64,000 nucleotides of DNA from Pseudomonadota bacterium (GTDB taxonomy: Bacteria; Pseudomonadota; Gammaproteobacteria; Burkholderiales; Ferrovaceae), in contig JAJZFH010000049.1 of assembly GCA_021805445.1 (NCBI GenBank), positions 1 to 64,000 on the forward strand. The letters are read 5' to 3'. The position numbers and the translations under genes are program-made. The notes beneath the pieces are model-generated. The model ran no database searches and was not told the origin of the DNA. It saw only the letters and a list, made by a program, of their open reading frames with translations. Positions 38,248 to 45,630 of the stretch are shown piece after piece. Position 1 is the first letter of the stretch. The number at the start of each line of letters is the position of its first letter.

Positions 38248-38816
38248 ACTCGAATAACCCGGCCAGTGATCAAATCAGCGACCGTGGAGGGACGGGCATT
38301 GGCCTGACAGCGCCCCTCGATGACTCGTACCCGGGAACCAAAAGCCTGACGGCACGCCCGTGCCGTTTTCAAGGGTTTCCGCCCACTGCGATTGGCACTG
38401 GTGGAGACGAGCGCCATGTTGAGGCGTCGACACAACCGGGCCAGAGGCGCATAGTCATCCTGACGCAAGGCAATGCGCGGTCGCAAATCCCCCTCAAAGC
38501 CCCGCTTTCGTCCCCGCAACCAGGTGGTCATGGGCTGACGGGCGGGAACCAGCCAGGTGTGCCCCCCGGGCCACCGCGCCTGCAGGCGCGCCTCTTCTTC
38601 CTTACTCAAGGAAACATGGAAGCGACGCAGAAGATCCCGGCGGTCCGCAACCACGATCAAACCCTTATGGATCGGACGGGACTTGAGACGCAACAGGGCG
38701 CGCAAGGCAAGGTGATTGCCGGGATCGCACCCCAGGCCATAGACGGCCCGGGTGGGGTAAGCCACGAGCCCCCCTTTGTCAAGAAAAGTGCGCAATCCGC
38801 GCATGCGTTCATCCAT
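38244..38816 (-). CDS. tsaC: Threonylcarbamoyl-AMP synthase (TsaC/YrdC family)
   Basis: This 190-aa single-domain YrdC protein has the substrate groove LVAYPTRAVYGLGCDP, LKSRPIHKGLIVVADRRD, WPGGHTWLVPA and LVSTSANRSGRKPLKT, and lacks the C-terminal Sua5 extension. It makes threonylcarbamoyl-AMP for the t6A37 tRNA modification. ATG 38816 gives the normal N-terminus (GLRTFLDKGGLVAYPT); the longer frame upstream would overlap the promoter region of the next gene. Confidence 0.88.
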   Translation of the reverse strand: MDERMRGLRTFLDKGGLVAYPTRAVYGLGCDPGNHLALRALLRLKSRPIHKGLIVVADRRDLLRRFHVSLSKEEEARLQARWPGGHTWLVPARQPMTTWLRGRKRGFEGDLRPRIALRQDDYAPLARLCRRLNMALVSTSANRSGRKPLKTARACRQAFGSRVRVIEGRCQANARPSTVADLITGRVIRV

Positions 38817-38892
38817 GCCGACCCATCGAGTTCCCTCCCATTGAATAGAGGTCAGGATATACCAAGTGCCCAACACCTGTTAGAATTCACCC

Positions 38893-39348
38893 ATGACTTC
38901 CTTCTTTCGCATGCTATTTTTGATTGGGCTCGTGGTTCTGGGTGTGCAGGGTTCCTTTGCCGAAGAACCTCTGCCCCCATTGGGAGCGGATACCCCTTTG
39001 CCCCCCACCCTGGACGATTCTCACCCCGATGTGCCGGACGCCCCCTCCAAAGAGCGTCCGCCCGGCCCCGTTCAGGCTGCTCCTTCAACGCCTCAGACCA
39101 AAGAAGCCCAACCCCGGAATGGTGCAGCCGATGCCGATGATCTCGGTGCGCAAGTCACGATCGTGGAACGAGACAGCGCACGCTTCGAGGAATACCGGAT
39201 TCGTGGACGTCTGTACAAAATAAAAGTCACCCCCAAAGTCGGCCCTCCCTATTACCTGATCGATGAAGATGGCAGTGGAATCTGGCACCAGCGCGATGTG
39301 ATTGAAGACTATGTTCAGCCCCCTCAGTGGGTCATTTTCGAATTCTAA
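38893..39348 (+). CDS. DUF2782-type exported protein
   Basis: A 151-aa protein has a signal peptide (about residues 1-23, ending SFAEE), a Pro/Asp-rich low-complexity spacer to about residue 85, and a conserved C-terminal domain (QVTIVERDSARFEEYRIRGR ... KVGPPYYLIDEDGSG). This matches the DUF2782 family found next to thrB in beta- and gammaproteobacteria. The function is unknown; it is probably periplasmic. Confidence 0.8.
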   Translation: MTSFFRMLFLIGLVVLGVQGSFAEEPLPPLGADTPLPPTLDDSHPDVPDAPSKERPPGPVQAAPSTPQTKEAQPRNGAADADDLGAQVTIVERDSARFEEYRIRGRLYKIKVTPKVGPPYYLIDEDGSGIWHQRDVIEDYVQPPQWVIFEF

Positions 39349-39365
39349 GCACGGATCACCGCTTC

Positions 39366-40304
39366 ATGGCTGTCTTTACCACGGTTTCTCCAGAGGAACT
39401 CTCACTTTGGCTCGAACACTATCCGGTGGGGATACTACAGGATCTTGTTCCCATTGCTGCGGGCATTGAAAACACCAATTATTTCGTCCACACCAGCACG
39501 GGACGTTATGTCCTGACGCTGTTCGAAAAACTCCAGCCGCAGGAGTTGCCCTACTATCTGGGCCTGATGAATCATCTGGCGACCCAGGGTCTGCCTTGCC
39601 CCGCCCCCCTTCTCAACCAGCAACGTCAGTTCCATGCACTGCTCAAAGGCAAACCCACCAGTTTGGTGACCCGTTTGGGGGGACAATCCCAGACCCACCC
39701 CACCGTCGACCACTGCATCGCCCTGGGTCACATGGTTGCCCGCTTGCATCAGTCCGCCCTCACTTTTGAAGGGGTACAGGACAATCCCAGGGGACAGGGC
39801 TGGCGCATCCGGACTGCGCGGGAGATCCGCCCTTTTCTGACGTCCTTCCAGCAGGCCCTGCTGGACCATGCCCTGGCACAAGCCGCGCCTTTCGACTCCA
39901 CACTCCCGCAGGGTCCCGTTCACGCCGACCTGTTCCGGGACAATGTCCTGTTCGAAGGAGCGCGTATCAGCGGTCTCATCGATTTCTACTTTGCCGGGAC
40001 CGATAACTGGGTCTACGATCTGGCCATCGTCGCCAATGACTGGTGCATGACCCCTCAAGCGCGCCTCGACCCCCTCCGGCTCTCCGCCCTGCTGGGCGCG
40101 TATCATGAAAAGCGTCCCCTCTCCGCGGAGGAAATCAAACACTGGCCCCGAATGCTGGTGACGGCCGCTTTGCGTTTTTGGCTTTCACGCCTGCACGATC
40201 AACATCAGCCTCGTATCGGTTCGCTCCTCAACCCCCATGACCCCGCCTGGTTTGAACGCATCCTCAGCCATCACCTCGAGCAGCCCTGCCCATGCCCCCT
40301 CTGA
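39366..40304 (+). CDS. thrB: Homoserine kinase (ThrB, APH-fold type)
   Basis: This 312-aa protein is of the choline/aminoglycoside kinase-fold homoserine kinase type common in proteobacteria. It starts MAVFTTVSPEELSLWLEHY, with GIENTNYFVHTSTGRYVLTLFE (nucleotide lobe), GPVHADLFRDNVLF (catalytic loop) and ISGLIDFYFAG (metal loop). It phosphorylates homoserine in threonine synthesis. Start at 39366, 17 bases after the DUF2782 stop. Confidence 0.93.
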   Translation: MAVFTTVSPEELSLWLEHYPVGILQDLVPIAAGIENTNYFVHTSTGRYVLTLFEKLQPQELPYYLGLMNHLATQGLPCPAPLLNQQRQFHALLKGKPTSLVTRLGGQSQTHPTVDHCIALGHMVARLHQSALTFEGVQDNPRGQGWRIRTAREIRPFLTSFQQALLDHALAQAAPFDSTLPQGPVHADLFRDNVLFEGARISGLIDFYFAGTDNWVYDLAIVANDWCMTPQARLDPLRLSALLGAYHEKRPLSAEEIKHWPRMLVTAALRFWLSRLHDQHQPRIGSLLNPHDPAWFERILSHHLEQPCPCPL

Positions 40305-41059
40305 CCCCTCGTCAGGTACCGCCATGGCACGGTGCGTTATGGATTCGTCAGGGGGCCTACGCAGTCCTGCAAAGTCCCATTGGCTGGATGACCAGTCTGG
40401 CGCTGTGGTTTGCCTTCATCCTGGTATGCAGTCTGTTCCCGATGCTGGGTCCTGTCTTTTTTTCCCTGTCACTTCCCGCTCTGTTTGCTGGCATGATGGC
40501 CGGCTGTTCCGCCATCGAACAAGGACGCTCACTCAGGGTTCCGCATCTGCTCAGTGGGTTCAAAAGCAGTTCCAGACGATTATTCCAGTTGGGGATGGTC
40601 AATATTGCCGGTGAAACCCTGCTGACTCTGGTATTGGTCCTGTGGGGGGGGCAACAAATGATCGACCTGCAGAATTTGTCCCTGGACGGCGCAGAGAATC
40701 TGGAACAATTACGTGCGGCCTTATTTTCCCTGACGCCCCTGTTCATCACCCTTGTGTTTCTTCAGGTGGCCCTGCTCATGATGGGCTGGTTTGCCCCGGC
40801 TCTTCTGCGTTTTACCGATTTGTCCACGCTGGAAGCCCTGACCCTCAGTACCCGGGGCTGTCTTGTCAATCTCCCCGCCTTTCTTCTGTTCACCCTGATC
40901 ATGGGAATCCTGCTGACCATCGCCACTTTCCTCAGTTTCGCCCTCCCCTGGATCAGTGGTTTGATCGGGTTTTTCATCGTAGCGCTCATCATCGCCAGCG
41001 TCTATGCTTCCTATCGCGATGTCTTTCATGAAGCACCGCTTCCCCCCGTCACCCCATGA
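40292..41059 (+). CDS. BPSS1780-type inner-membrane protein
   Basis: This 255-aa protein has about six hydrophobic segments: residues 33-70, 100-120, 145-170, 190-235. It resembles the BPSS1780 family of predicted membrane proteins that sits between polA and thrB in many betaproteobacteria. The function is unknown. It overlaps the end of thrB by 13 bases, so it is translated from the same message. Confidence 0.7.
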   Translation: MPPLTPRQVPPWHGALWIRQGAYAVLQSPIGWMTSLALWFAFILVCSLFPMLGPVFFSLSLPALFAGMMAGCSAIEQGRSLRVPHLLSGFKSSSRRLFQLGMVNIAGETLLTLVLVLWGGQQMIDLQNLSLDGAENLEQLRAALFSLTPLFITLVFLQVALLMMGWFAPALLRFTDLSTLEALTLSTRGCLVNLPAFLLFTLIMGILLTIATFLSFALPWISGLIGFFIVALIIASVYASYRDVFHEAPLPPVTP

Positions 41060-41176
41060 TTTGCGACCAGTTGCTCTTTAACATTGCCTTCCCCTTTTCA
41101 TCCATACGGGAGTGGGATAAACTAAAACCTTCCACAGAACAGATTCATGCGTGGGGTTCTTTTTTGGAGAGGTCCT

Positions 41177-41950
41177 ATGGTCAGTCTGAGTTCCAAAGCA
41201 TTGGGCGGACTAATGCTCGTCTTTGCCCTCGCCAGCGCAGCCTCACCTTCTGGCCCCAGAGTTCGGGATTGTCCTGACTGCCCGGAAATGACCCCGATTC
41301 CGGCGGGGAGTTTCATCCTCAGCGGGGGGGGGAAGGTGACCTTTTCCAAACCCTTCATGATGAGCACCACCCTGGTCACCCAGGGACAATGGCGCGCACT
41401 CATGCGGCGCAATCCCAGTGCCTTCCCTCGATGTGGCGACAACTGTCCGGTAGACCGTGTCAGTTGGGAAGATGCCCAGGTCTATATCCTGCGCATCAAC
41501 GCCAAGACCGGCCGGCATTATCGTTTGCCCTCCGAAAGCGAATGGGGATATGCCTGCCGAGCCGGCCTCACCAGCCCCTACTGCGGGGGCGACGCGCTCG
41601 ATCCCATCGCATGGTACGGGGAGAACAGCGCCAATCACCCTCATCCCGTGGCCACCAAGGCCCCCAATGCCTGGGGACTGTATGACATGAGCGGCAATCT
41701 TTGGGAGTGGACGGAAGATTGCTATCAGAACACCCGTCGGATCAATCAGGATGATCGGCGCAGTGTTCCGGATAATGGGGCGGCCTGGGAAGGCGATGCG
41801 GCTGAACAGGACGGGGAATGCCTGTCGCGGGTCGTGCGGGGGGGGTCATGGAACAATAATGCCCACGATCTCGCCTTGAGCAGGCGCACCGCCGATGACC
41901 CCACCGTACGCGTCAATACCATCGGATTCCGTCTGGTTCGAGATCAATGA
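41177..41950 (+). CDS. Exported FGE-fold (SUMF1-like) protein without catalytic cysteines
   Basis: This 257-aa protein has a signal peptide (about 1-21) and a formylglycine-generating-enzyme-like domain: EMTPIPAGSF, TTLVTQGQWRALM, HYRLPSESEWGYACRAG, GLYDMSGNLWEWTEDCY, RVVRGGSWNNNAHD and IGFRLV. True FGE has a Cys pair after the RGGSW motif; here that place reads NNNAHDLALSRR, so it is not a formylglycine maker. NirV, tied to copper nitrite reductase, is a comparable relative. The gene overlaps the SCO1 gene by 4 bases, pointing to oxidase or copper-protein biogenesis. GAGAGGT precedes the ATG. Confidence 0.8.
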   Translation: MVSLSSKALGGLMLVFALASAASPSGPRVRDCPDCPEMTPIPAGSFILSGGGKVTFSKPFMMSTTLVTQGQWRALMRRNPSAFPRCGDNCPVDRVSWEDAQVYILRINAKTGRHYRLPSESEWGYACRAGLTSPYCGGDALDPIAWYGENSANHPHPVATKAPNAWGLYDMSGNLWEWTEDCYQNTRRINQDDRRSVPDNGAAWEGDAAEQDGECLSRVVRGGSWNNNAHDLALSRRTADDPTVRVNTIGFRLVRDQ

Positions 41951-42582
41951 GGCCGGTGACCCGATCCTCCCCGTCCGTCGTTTTTCTGCTCTGCACGGCT
42001 CTCCTCATTCTGGGAGGCCTGGGGCTTTTCTTCTGGTACCAACCCGCGCCTCCTCGAGGGCTTGGGGATCGAACGCAGTGGCTGGCTCGAGGCCCTTCCC
42101 TACCGCCCTTCTCCTTGCCTTCCACCCAGGGCACCTTGACCCGGGAGTCCTTATCAGGGCACTGGACCTTTCTGCTCTTTGGCTATACCCACTGTCCCGA
42201 TGTCTGCCCCACCGACCTTGCCCTATTGGCCTCGGTATCCCGATCCTTCAAAAGAGGGGGCCACCCCGCCCCTCAGGTCATATTCGTTTCCGTGGACCCT
42301 GGGCGCGATTCCCTGCCCGTTCTGGGACGCTACCTCCCTGCCTTCGACCCCTCTTTCCTCGGGGCTCAGGCCACGACCACCCAACTCACCCCTTTCACCC
42401 AGAGTTTGGGGGTCTATGCCGTCCTTCATGACAATGAAAAGGATGGACGGGGAAACTATCCGGTGGATCACAGCAGCGCGATCTTCCTGTTCAACCCTTC
42501 GGGTCGCCTGCAGGCATCCTTTCAGATGCCTCAGGTTCCCGACCAGTTGTTCCATGATGCCCAGGCCATCCTGGCCAATTAA
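41947..42582 (+). CDS. SCO1/SenC-type copper chaperone
   Basis: This 211-aa protein has one N-terminal membrane anchor (residues 11-31) and a thioredoxin-like domain with the copper-binding pair C83/C87 (THCPDVCPTD) and the distal His in YPVDHSSAIF. SCO proteins deliver copper to the CuA or CuB site of oxidases. It is translationally coupled to the FGE-fold gene before it and lies across from the CcoG-containing operon. Confidence 0.93.
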   Translation: MRPVTRSSPSVVFLLCTALLILGGLGLFFWYQPAPPRGLGDRTQWLARGPSLPPFSLPSTQGTLTRESLSGHWTFLLFGYTHCPDVCPTDLALLASVSRSFKRGGHPAPQVIFVSVDPGRDSLPVLGRYLPAFDPSFLGAQATTTQLTPFTQSLGVYAVLHDNEKDGRGNYPVDHSSAIFLFNPSGRLQASFQMPQVPDQLFHDAQAILAN

Positions 42583-42641
42583 AAATGTTTGCCAAGAACC
42601 CAGGTCTTTTGTTACCATCCCAGTGTCATGTCTGATGGATC

Positions 42642-42670
42642 TTGACGTCGTCCACTTCAAATTTTATAAA
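42642..42670 (+). promoter_or_regulatory. Strong sigma70-type promoter of the 42-aa membrane peptide gene
   Basis: TTGACG (42642-42647) and TATAAA (42665-42670), each 5 of 6 of consensus, are spaced 17 bases. The predicted start (about 42677) lies inside the GGGGAGAG ribosome site and only 7 bases before ATG 42684, so either the start is a few bases earlier or the message is nearly leaderless. Confidence 0.7.
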
Positions 42671-42683
42671 AGGGGAGAGAAAT

Positions 42684-42812
42684 ATGGAAATTATGGATAA
42701 AGGGTACATGATCATTCCCGTGATCCTGTTCGTTGGCGGTATTCTGGTGTCCCTGTCCCTCGGTGGCTTGGGCGTCGACATTCTGGCCAATGATCAAAAG
42801 AAAGGCAAATAA
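42684..42812 (+). CDS. 42-aa single-span membrane peptide
   Basis: A 42-codon ORF (begins MEIMDKGYMI) has a hydrophobic span at residues 9-29 (MIIPVILFVGGILVSLSLGG) and a Lys-rich tail (NDQKKGK). AGGGGAGAG lies just upstream, a strong promoter precedes it, and a terminator-like hairpin follows, so it is a real transcription unit. It lies between SCO1 and a heme-copper-oxidase-like gene; a small oxidase or assembly subunit is the likely role. Family not recognised. Confidence 0.75.
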   Translation: MEIMDKGYMIIPVILFVGGILVSLSLGGLGVDILANDQKKGK

Positions 42813-42860
42813 CCCGGATTTATCCCTGGGTCCCTGCTGACCAGAGGGAAATTCTTCAAA

Positions 42861-42894
42861 CACCCGGTGTCTGCTCACCGGGTGCTTTGTTTTA
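42861..42894 (+). terminator. Rho-independent terminator after the 42-aa peptide gene
   Basis: CACCCGGTG / CACCGGGTG (42861-42869 with 42876-42884, 6-nt loop) is followed by CTTTGTTTTA. It should end most transcripts of the peptide gene before the heme-copper-oxidase-like gene at 42935. Confidence 0.85.
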
Positions 42895-42934
42895 GGCCTC
42901 CCTTTTTACGGACTCTATTTATACAGGTTGGCGC

Positions 42935-43459
42935 ATGCATTCGCTCTCAGACCTTCGCCGTTTAGTCAAATTTTTTATCGTTTCCGCCACCTCCCTCTTC
43001 ATCGGAGCCATGCACGGAATGTTGCAGGTGTTCCCCCCCATTCGAGCCTGGCTCGATTCCATTGGAAGCCCCTACGGGGGGCCAGGACACATGATCGACC
43101 CCTTGGCTCATGCCCACATGAACCTGGTGGGCGGTGTGGTCACCCTGGCCATGGGCACCACCTATTACCTGCTCCCGCGTTTGAGTGGCAAACGCATCTA
43201 CTCCCAGCGTCTGGTTCAGCATTCTTTCTGGTGGCTGTTCATTGGGGTCTACGGGTTTTATACCACCCAAATGGTCTTTGGCATCTGGGAGGGCTACCTG
43301 ATGCTCCATGACCGATCGGCCATGACTCATGCCCACCATTTCTACGGACCCATCGTGGCCGTGGCCGGCACCTGCATGGCCGTGGGGTTCATGGTCTACT
43401 TCTCGAATATCGTCCTGACCTTGATGGGTCCGGTGGAAAGTACCCGCGCCGAAGATTAA
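42935..43459 (+). CDS. Four-helix heme-copper oxidase subunit I-like protein (174 aa)
   Basis: This 174-aa protein has four hydrophobic segments (about 10-30, 62-82, 96-116, 137-160). The second carries AHAHMNLVGGVVTLAMGTTYYLLPR-type sequence (H59, H61), the pattern around the low-spin haem ligand in NorB/CcoN proteins. Other His residues are H27, H52, H96, H125, H132, H134 and H135. A full subunit I has at least twelve helices, so this is a stand-alone third, not an oxidase. It may bind one haem and serve as a quinol or electron-transfer module or an assembly factor. No frameshift remnant of the rest follows; the convergent lipoprotein gene starts 20 bases later. Confidence 0.65.
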   Translation: MHSLSDLRRLVKFFIVSATSLFIGAMHGMLQVFPPIRAWLDSIGSPYGGPGHMIDPLAHAHMNLVGGVVTLAMGTTYYLLPRLSGKRIYSQRLVQHSFWWLFIGVYGFYTTQMVFGIWEGYLMLHDRSAMTHAHHFYGPIVAVAGTCMAVGFMVYFSNIVLTLMGPVESTRAED

Positions 43460-43478
43460 AGTTCGGTCTCAACAACCC

Positions 43479-43889
43479 CTAGTCGGAAACATGCAGCGGG
43501 AAAAACAAAATGCTGTCCCGCTGCGCCTCGTCCGCGCAGTTCAGGCGAACCTGCACCGTACGCCGTTCTCCTGGCTCGACCAGAGCAGCCCGCCGGTACA
43601 CCCCCACCCGTCCATCCTGAATAGCCTGTTTCCAGGGATCGCTCTGGGCCGTCCGAATATCCACCAGGCAGCGGGAACCGGGACGGTCATGGGCTCCGGT
43701 GACCATGACCAGAAATTCATTCATACCATCCCGAGGGGGGCTGGGGCGGGATTCCACGCGCACGGTCCAGTCATTCCAGGTTTGGGATGTCGTATCGGGC
43801 AGGGTCGATTCTGTTTTGCTGCAGGCCGCCAGGAAGAACAGCGGACCCCATCCGAGGAGGCTCCAAAAGAACTTATCAACGAACTTCAT
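43479..43889 (-). CDS. Lipoprotein, unknown (136 aa)
   Basis: This 136-aa protein has an N-terminal hydrophobic segment ending in the lipobox FLAAC (Cys near residue 21). A single beta-rich domain follows (DWTVRVESRPSPPRDGMNEFLVMVTGA ... VEPGERRTVQVRLNC), which looks Ig-like, comparable in size to FixH/YtkA folds. It overlaps the previous gene by 14 bases and is the last of the ten-gene operon. Family not recognised; a periplasmic assembly factor is plausible. Confidence 0.6.
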   Translation of the reverse strand: MKFVDKFFWSLLGWGPLFFLAACSKTESTLPDTTSQTWNDWTVRVESRPSPPRDGMNEFLVMVTGAHDRPGSRCLVDIRTAQSDPWKQAIQDGRVGVYRRAALVEPGERRTVQVRLNCADEAQRDSILFFPLHVSD

Positions 43890-44316
43890 CGGGAGTTTTA
43901 TGTGGTTGAGGATCGGTAGAATCCAGGGCATGTTGAGAATCCTCCTCCGGCCCCCCCGGATGAGCAATCCCATACATCCGGACCATGTAGTACACAAAGG
44001 TTCCAGCGCCCGCGAGGTACACCAGCGCCAACAAAAACCCCCAGTCCAGCCAGTGCTTCTGGTGTCCGGGACGAACACCCCAAAAGGGAAAGGCGAGCCC
44101 GATCGCGACCAGCAGGACCACCACGATCACGGCAAAAAACCAGTAAGGGACGGGTTTCTGGGATAAAGGAACGTTCTCTACCAATTCCCAGTCCTCCAGT
44201 CCCCGTTTGTCCTTGCGCTCTTCATCCGATGCATAGCCAAAGTGCTCTTTGTCTTTTTTCCCCCATTCCGGCTGGATCTCGCTCAGGGGTGGCTCGGGTT
44301 CACGGGTTTGATTCAT
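43876..44316 (-). CDS. Two-span membrane protein with a CcoP-N-like segment (146 aa)
   Basis: This 146-aa protein has a charged cytoplasmic N-terminus (1-55), spans at about 57-78 and 90-112, and a polar tail. The first span reads VPYWFFAVIVVVLLVAIGLAFPFWGVRP. Its end, FPFWGVRP, closely resembles FPLWGQRP in the CcoP-like protein at 51856-52476, so the two are probably related. It contains no haem motif. It starts 4 bases inside the ccoG stop. Function unknown. Confidence 0.6.
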   Translation of the reverse strand: MNQTREPEPPLSEIQPEWGKKDKEHFGYASDEERKDKRGLEDWELVENVPLSQKPVPYWFFAVIVVVLLVAIGLAFPFWGVRPGHQKHWLDWGFLLALVYLAGAGTFVYYMVRMYGIAHPGGPEEDSQHALDSTDPQPHKTPDEVR

Positions 44317-45608
44317 GGGTTTCCTCCCTTGGGGGCTTCTGAGAAATGCTGGATGGCAAACTGATCCTTCCAGTCCTCCTGAACGGCATGGGCCAGAATT
44401 CTGAAGGAATGGACGCCATGAGGCAGGGCCGGCGAGATGGACAGGATCGCGGACAGTCGTCCTGCCGCAGGAATCGTCAGTTGGGTCCGGGACAAATGAT
44501 ACTCTCCCGGCTTCAATCCCTGCACCGACAATTCCACCCTTTCAGGACGGTAACGTTTATTGGCGATTTCGATACGGTAATCCAGATCGTTCGCGGCATC
44601 TTGCACCTCGGCCCGGTAGGCTGCCAGATGTAGAGGTTCCCAGGTCCACAGTCCCCAGGAAAAAAAACTCAGTCCCAGGATCATGACGACCGTCATCCAC
44701 CCGGTGCGCGAGTTCAGGCCGATGGCATTGTTGCGAAAGTGAATACGCGCTTCCCGTTTGGTTTTACGTTCGCCAAATTCAAAACTCAGCAACCCCGGAT
44801 TCCCTTTCTTTGCCTGAAGACGGTTACAGGCATCGATACACTCGCCGCAATTGATGCAACTGTCATAGATATCCGTCTTGCGTGGATCGATGTCGATGAA
44901 GCAGGAGGTCACACAATAGTTACACTTTTCGCAGGCACTGGCACGGCTCGCGTCGTAACGCACATGAAGGGTTTCACGGGTCCGAAAACTGTGCTGCCAC
45001 ACCCGATAGACGCAGGCAAAACGGCACCAGAAGTGGCGAATCACGGCAATGTCCACCAGAATGATCAAAACAAAAACCGCATAAATCCAATGCAGGGAAC
45101 TGGCCAATGCAGGGTCCGAACGCCAGAGAAGAAAAGCCAGGATCGTCGAAGGGTCATAAAAATAGAACAGGGGAATCACCCCCAGGAACATGGAAGCCAA
45201 CAGGAAGGAAAGGCCCAGCAACACCCAGTTCCACACACGATTTTTGGCTGGAGCGATGACCGGTGCCTGACCATCCAGACTGACTTCGGCCCGTTTTCCC
45301 AATAGCAGATGGGTCATGTAATTGGCCCATTCGGAAAAGATGTTCTGCGGACAAACCCACCCGCAAAATACGGTGCCCGCCACGGAATAGAGCATCACCA
45401 GAAGGCTGAGCAGGGTGATCCACAGTCCGGCGATCAGAAAGAAATCGGCGAACCAGATCTGACGATCCAGCACGACCAATGCACCGGCGCGGGGATCGAT
45501 ACGAAACAGTCCCAAGGCTGGCACCAGAATGACCAACATCAGGGTGACTCCCTGCACCACGCGACGGTGCAGATGAAAGCGCGAGACCTGTATCAATGCC
45601 CCATTCAT
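44313..45608 (-). CDS. ccoG: Cytochrome oxidase assembly polyferredoxin CcoG
   Basis: This 431-aa protein has about five spans, FCGWVCPQN in the membrane part, [4Fe-4S] motifs CEKCNYCVTSCFIDIDP and CINCGECIDACNRLQ, and a C-terminal periplasmic Ig-like domain (IANKRYRPERVELSVQGLKPGEYHL), the full CcoG/RdxA architecture. CcoG reduces Cu(II) for cbb3 oxidase assembly. It is the eighth gene of the ten-gene minus operon, 22 bases after the polyamine-synthase-like gene. Confidence 0.92.
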   Translation of the reverse strand: MNGALIQVSRFHLHRRVVQGVTLMLVILVPALGLFRIDPRAGALVVLDRQIWFADFFLIAGLWITLLSLLVMLYSVAGTVFCGWVCPQNIFSEWANYMTHLLLGKRAEVSLDGQAPVIAPAKNRVWNWVLLGLSFLLASMFLGVIPLFYFYDPSTILAFLLWRSDPALASSLHWIYAVFVLIILVDIAVIRHFWCRFACVYRVWQHSFRTRETLHVRYDASRASACEKCNYCVTSCFIDIDPRKTDIYDSCINCGECIDACNRLQAKKGNPGLLSFEFGERKTKREARIHFRNNAIGLNSRTGWMTVVMILGLSFFSWGLWTWEPLHLAAYRAEVQDAANDLDYRIEIANKRYRPERVELSVQGLKPGEYHLSRTQLTIPAAGRLSAILSISPALPHGVHSFRILAHAVQEDWKDQFAIQHFSEAPKGGNP

Positions 45609-45630
45609 TTAGCCCTGCGCTCCCTGAAGT

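Noticed and set aside
41177-41950. Active formylglycine-generating enzyme
   Set aside because: The Cys pair after RGGSW is absent and no sulfatase gene is present.
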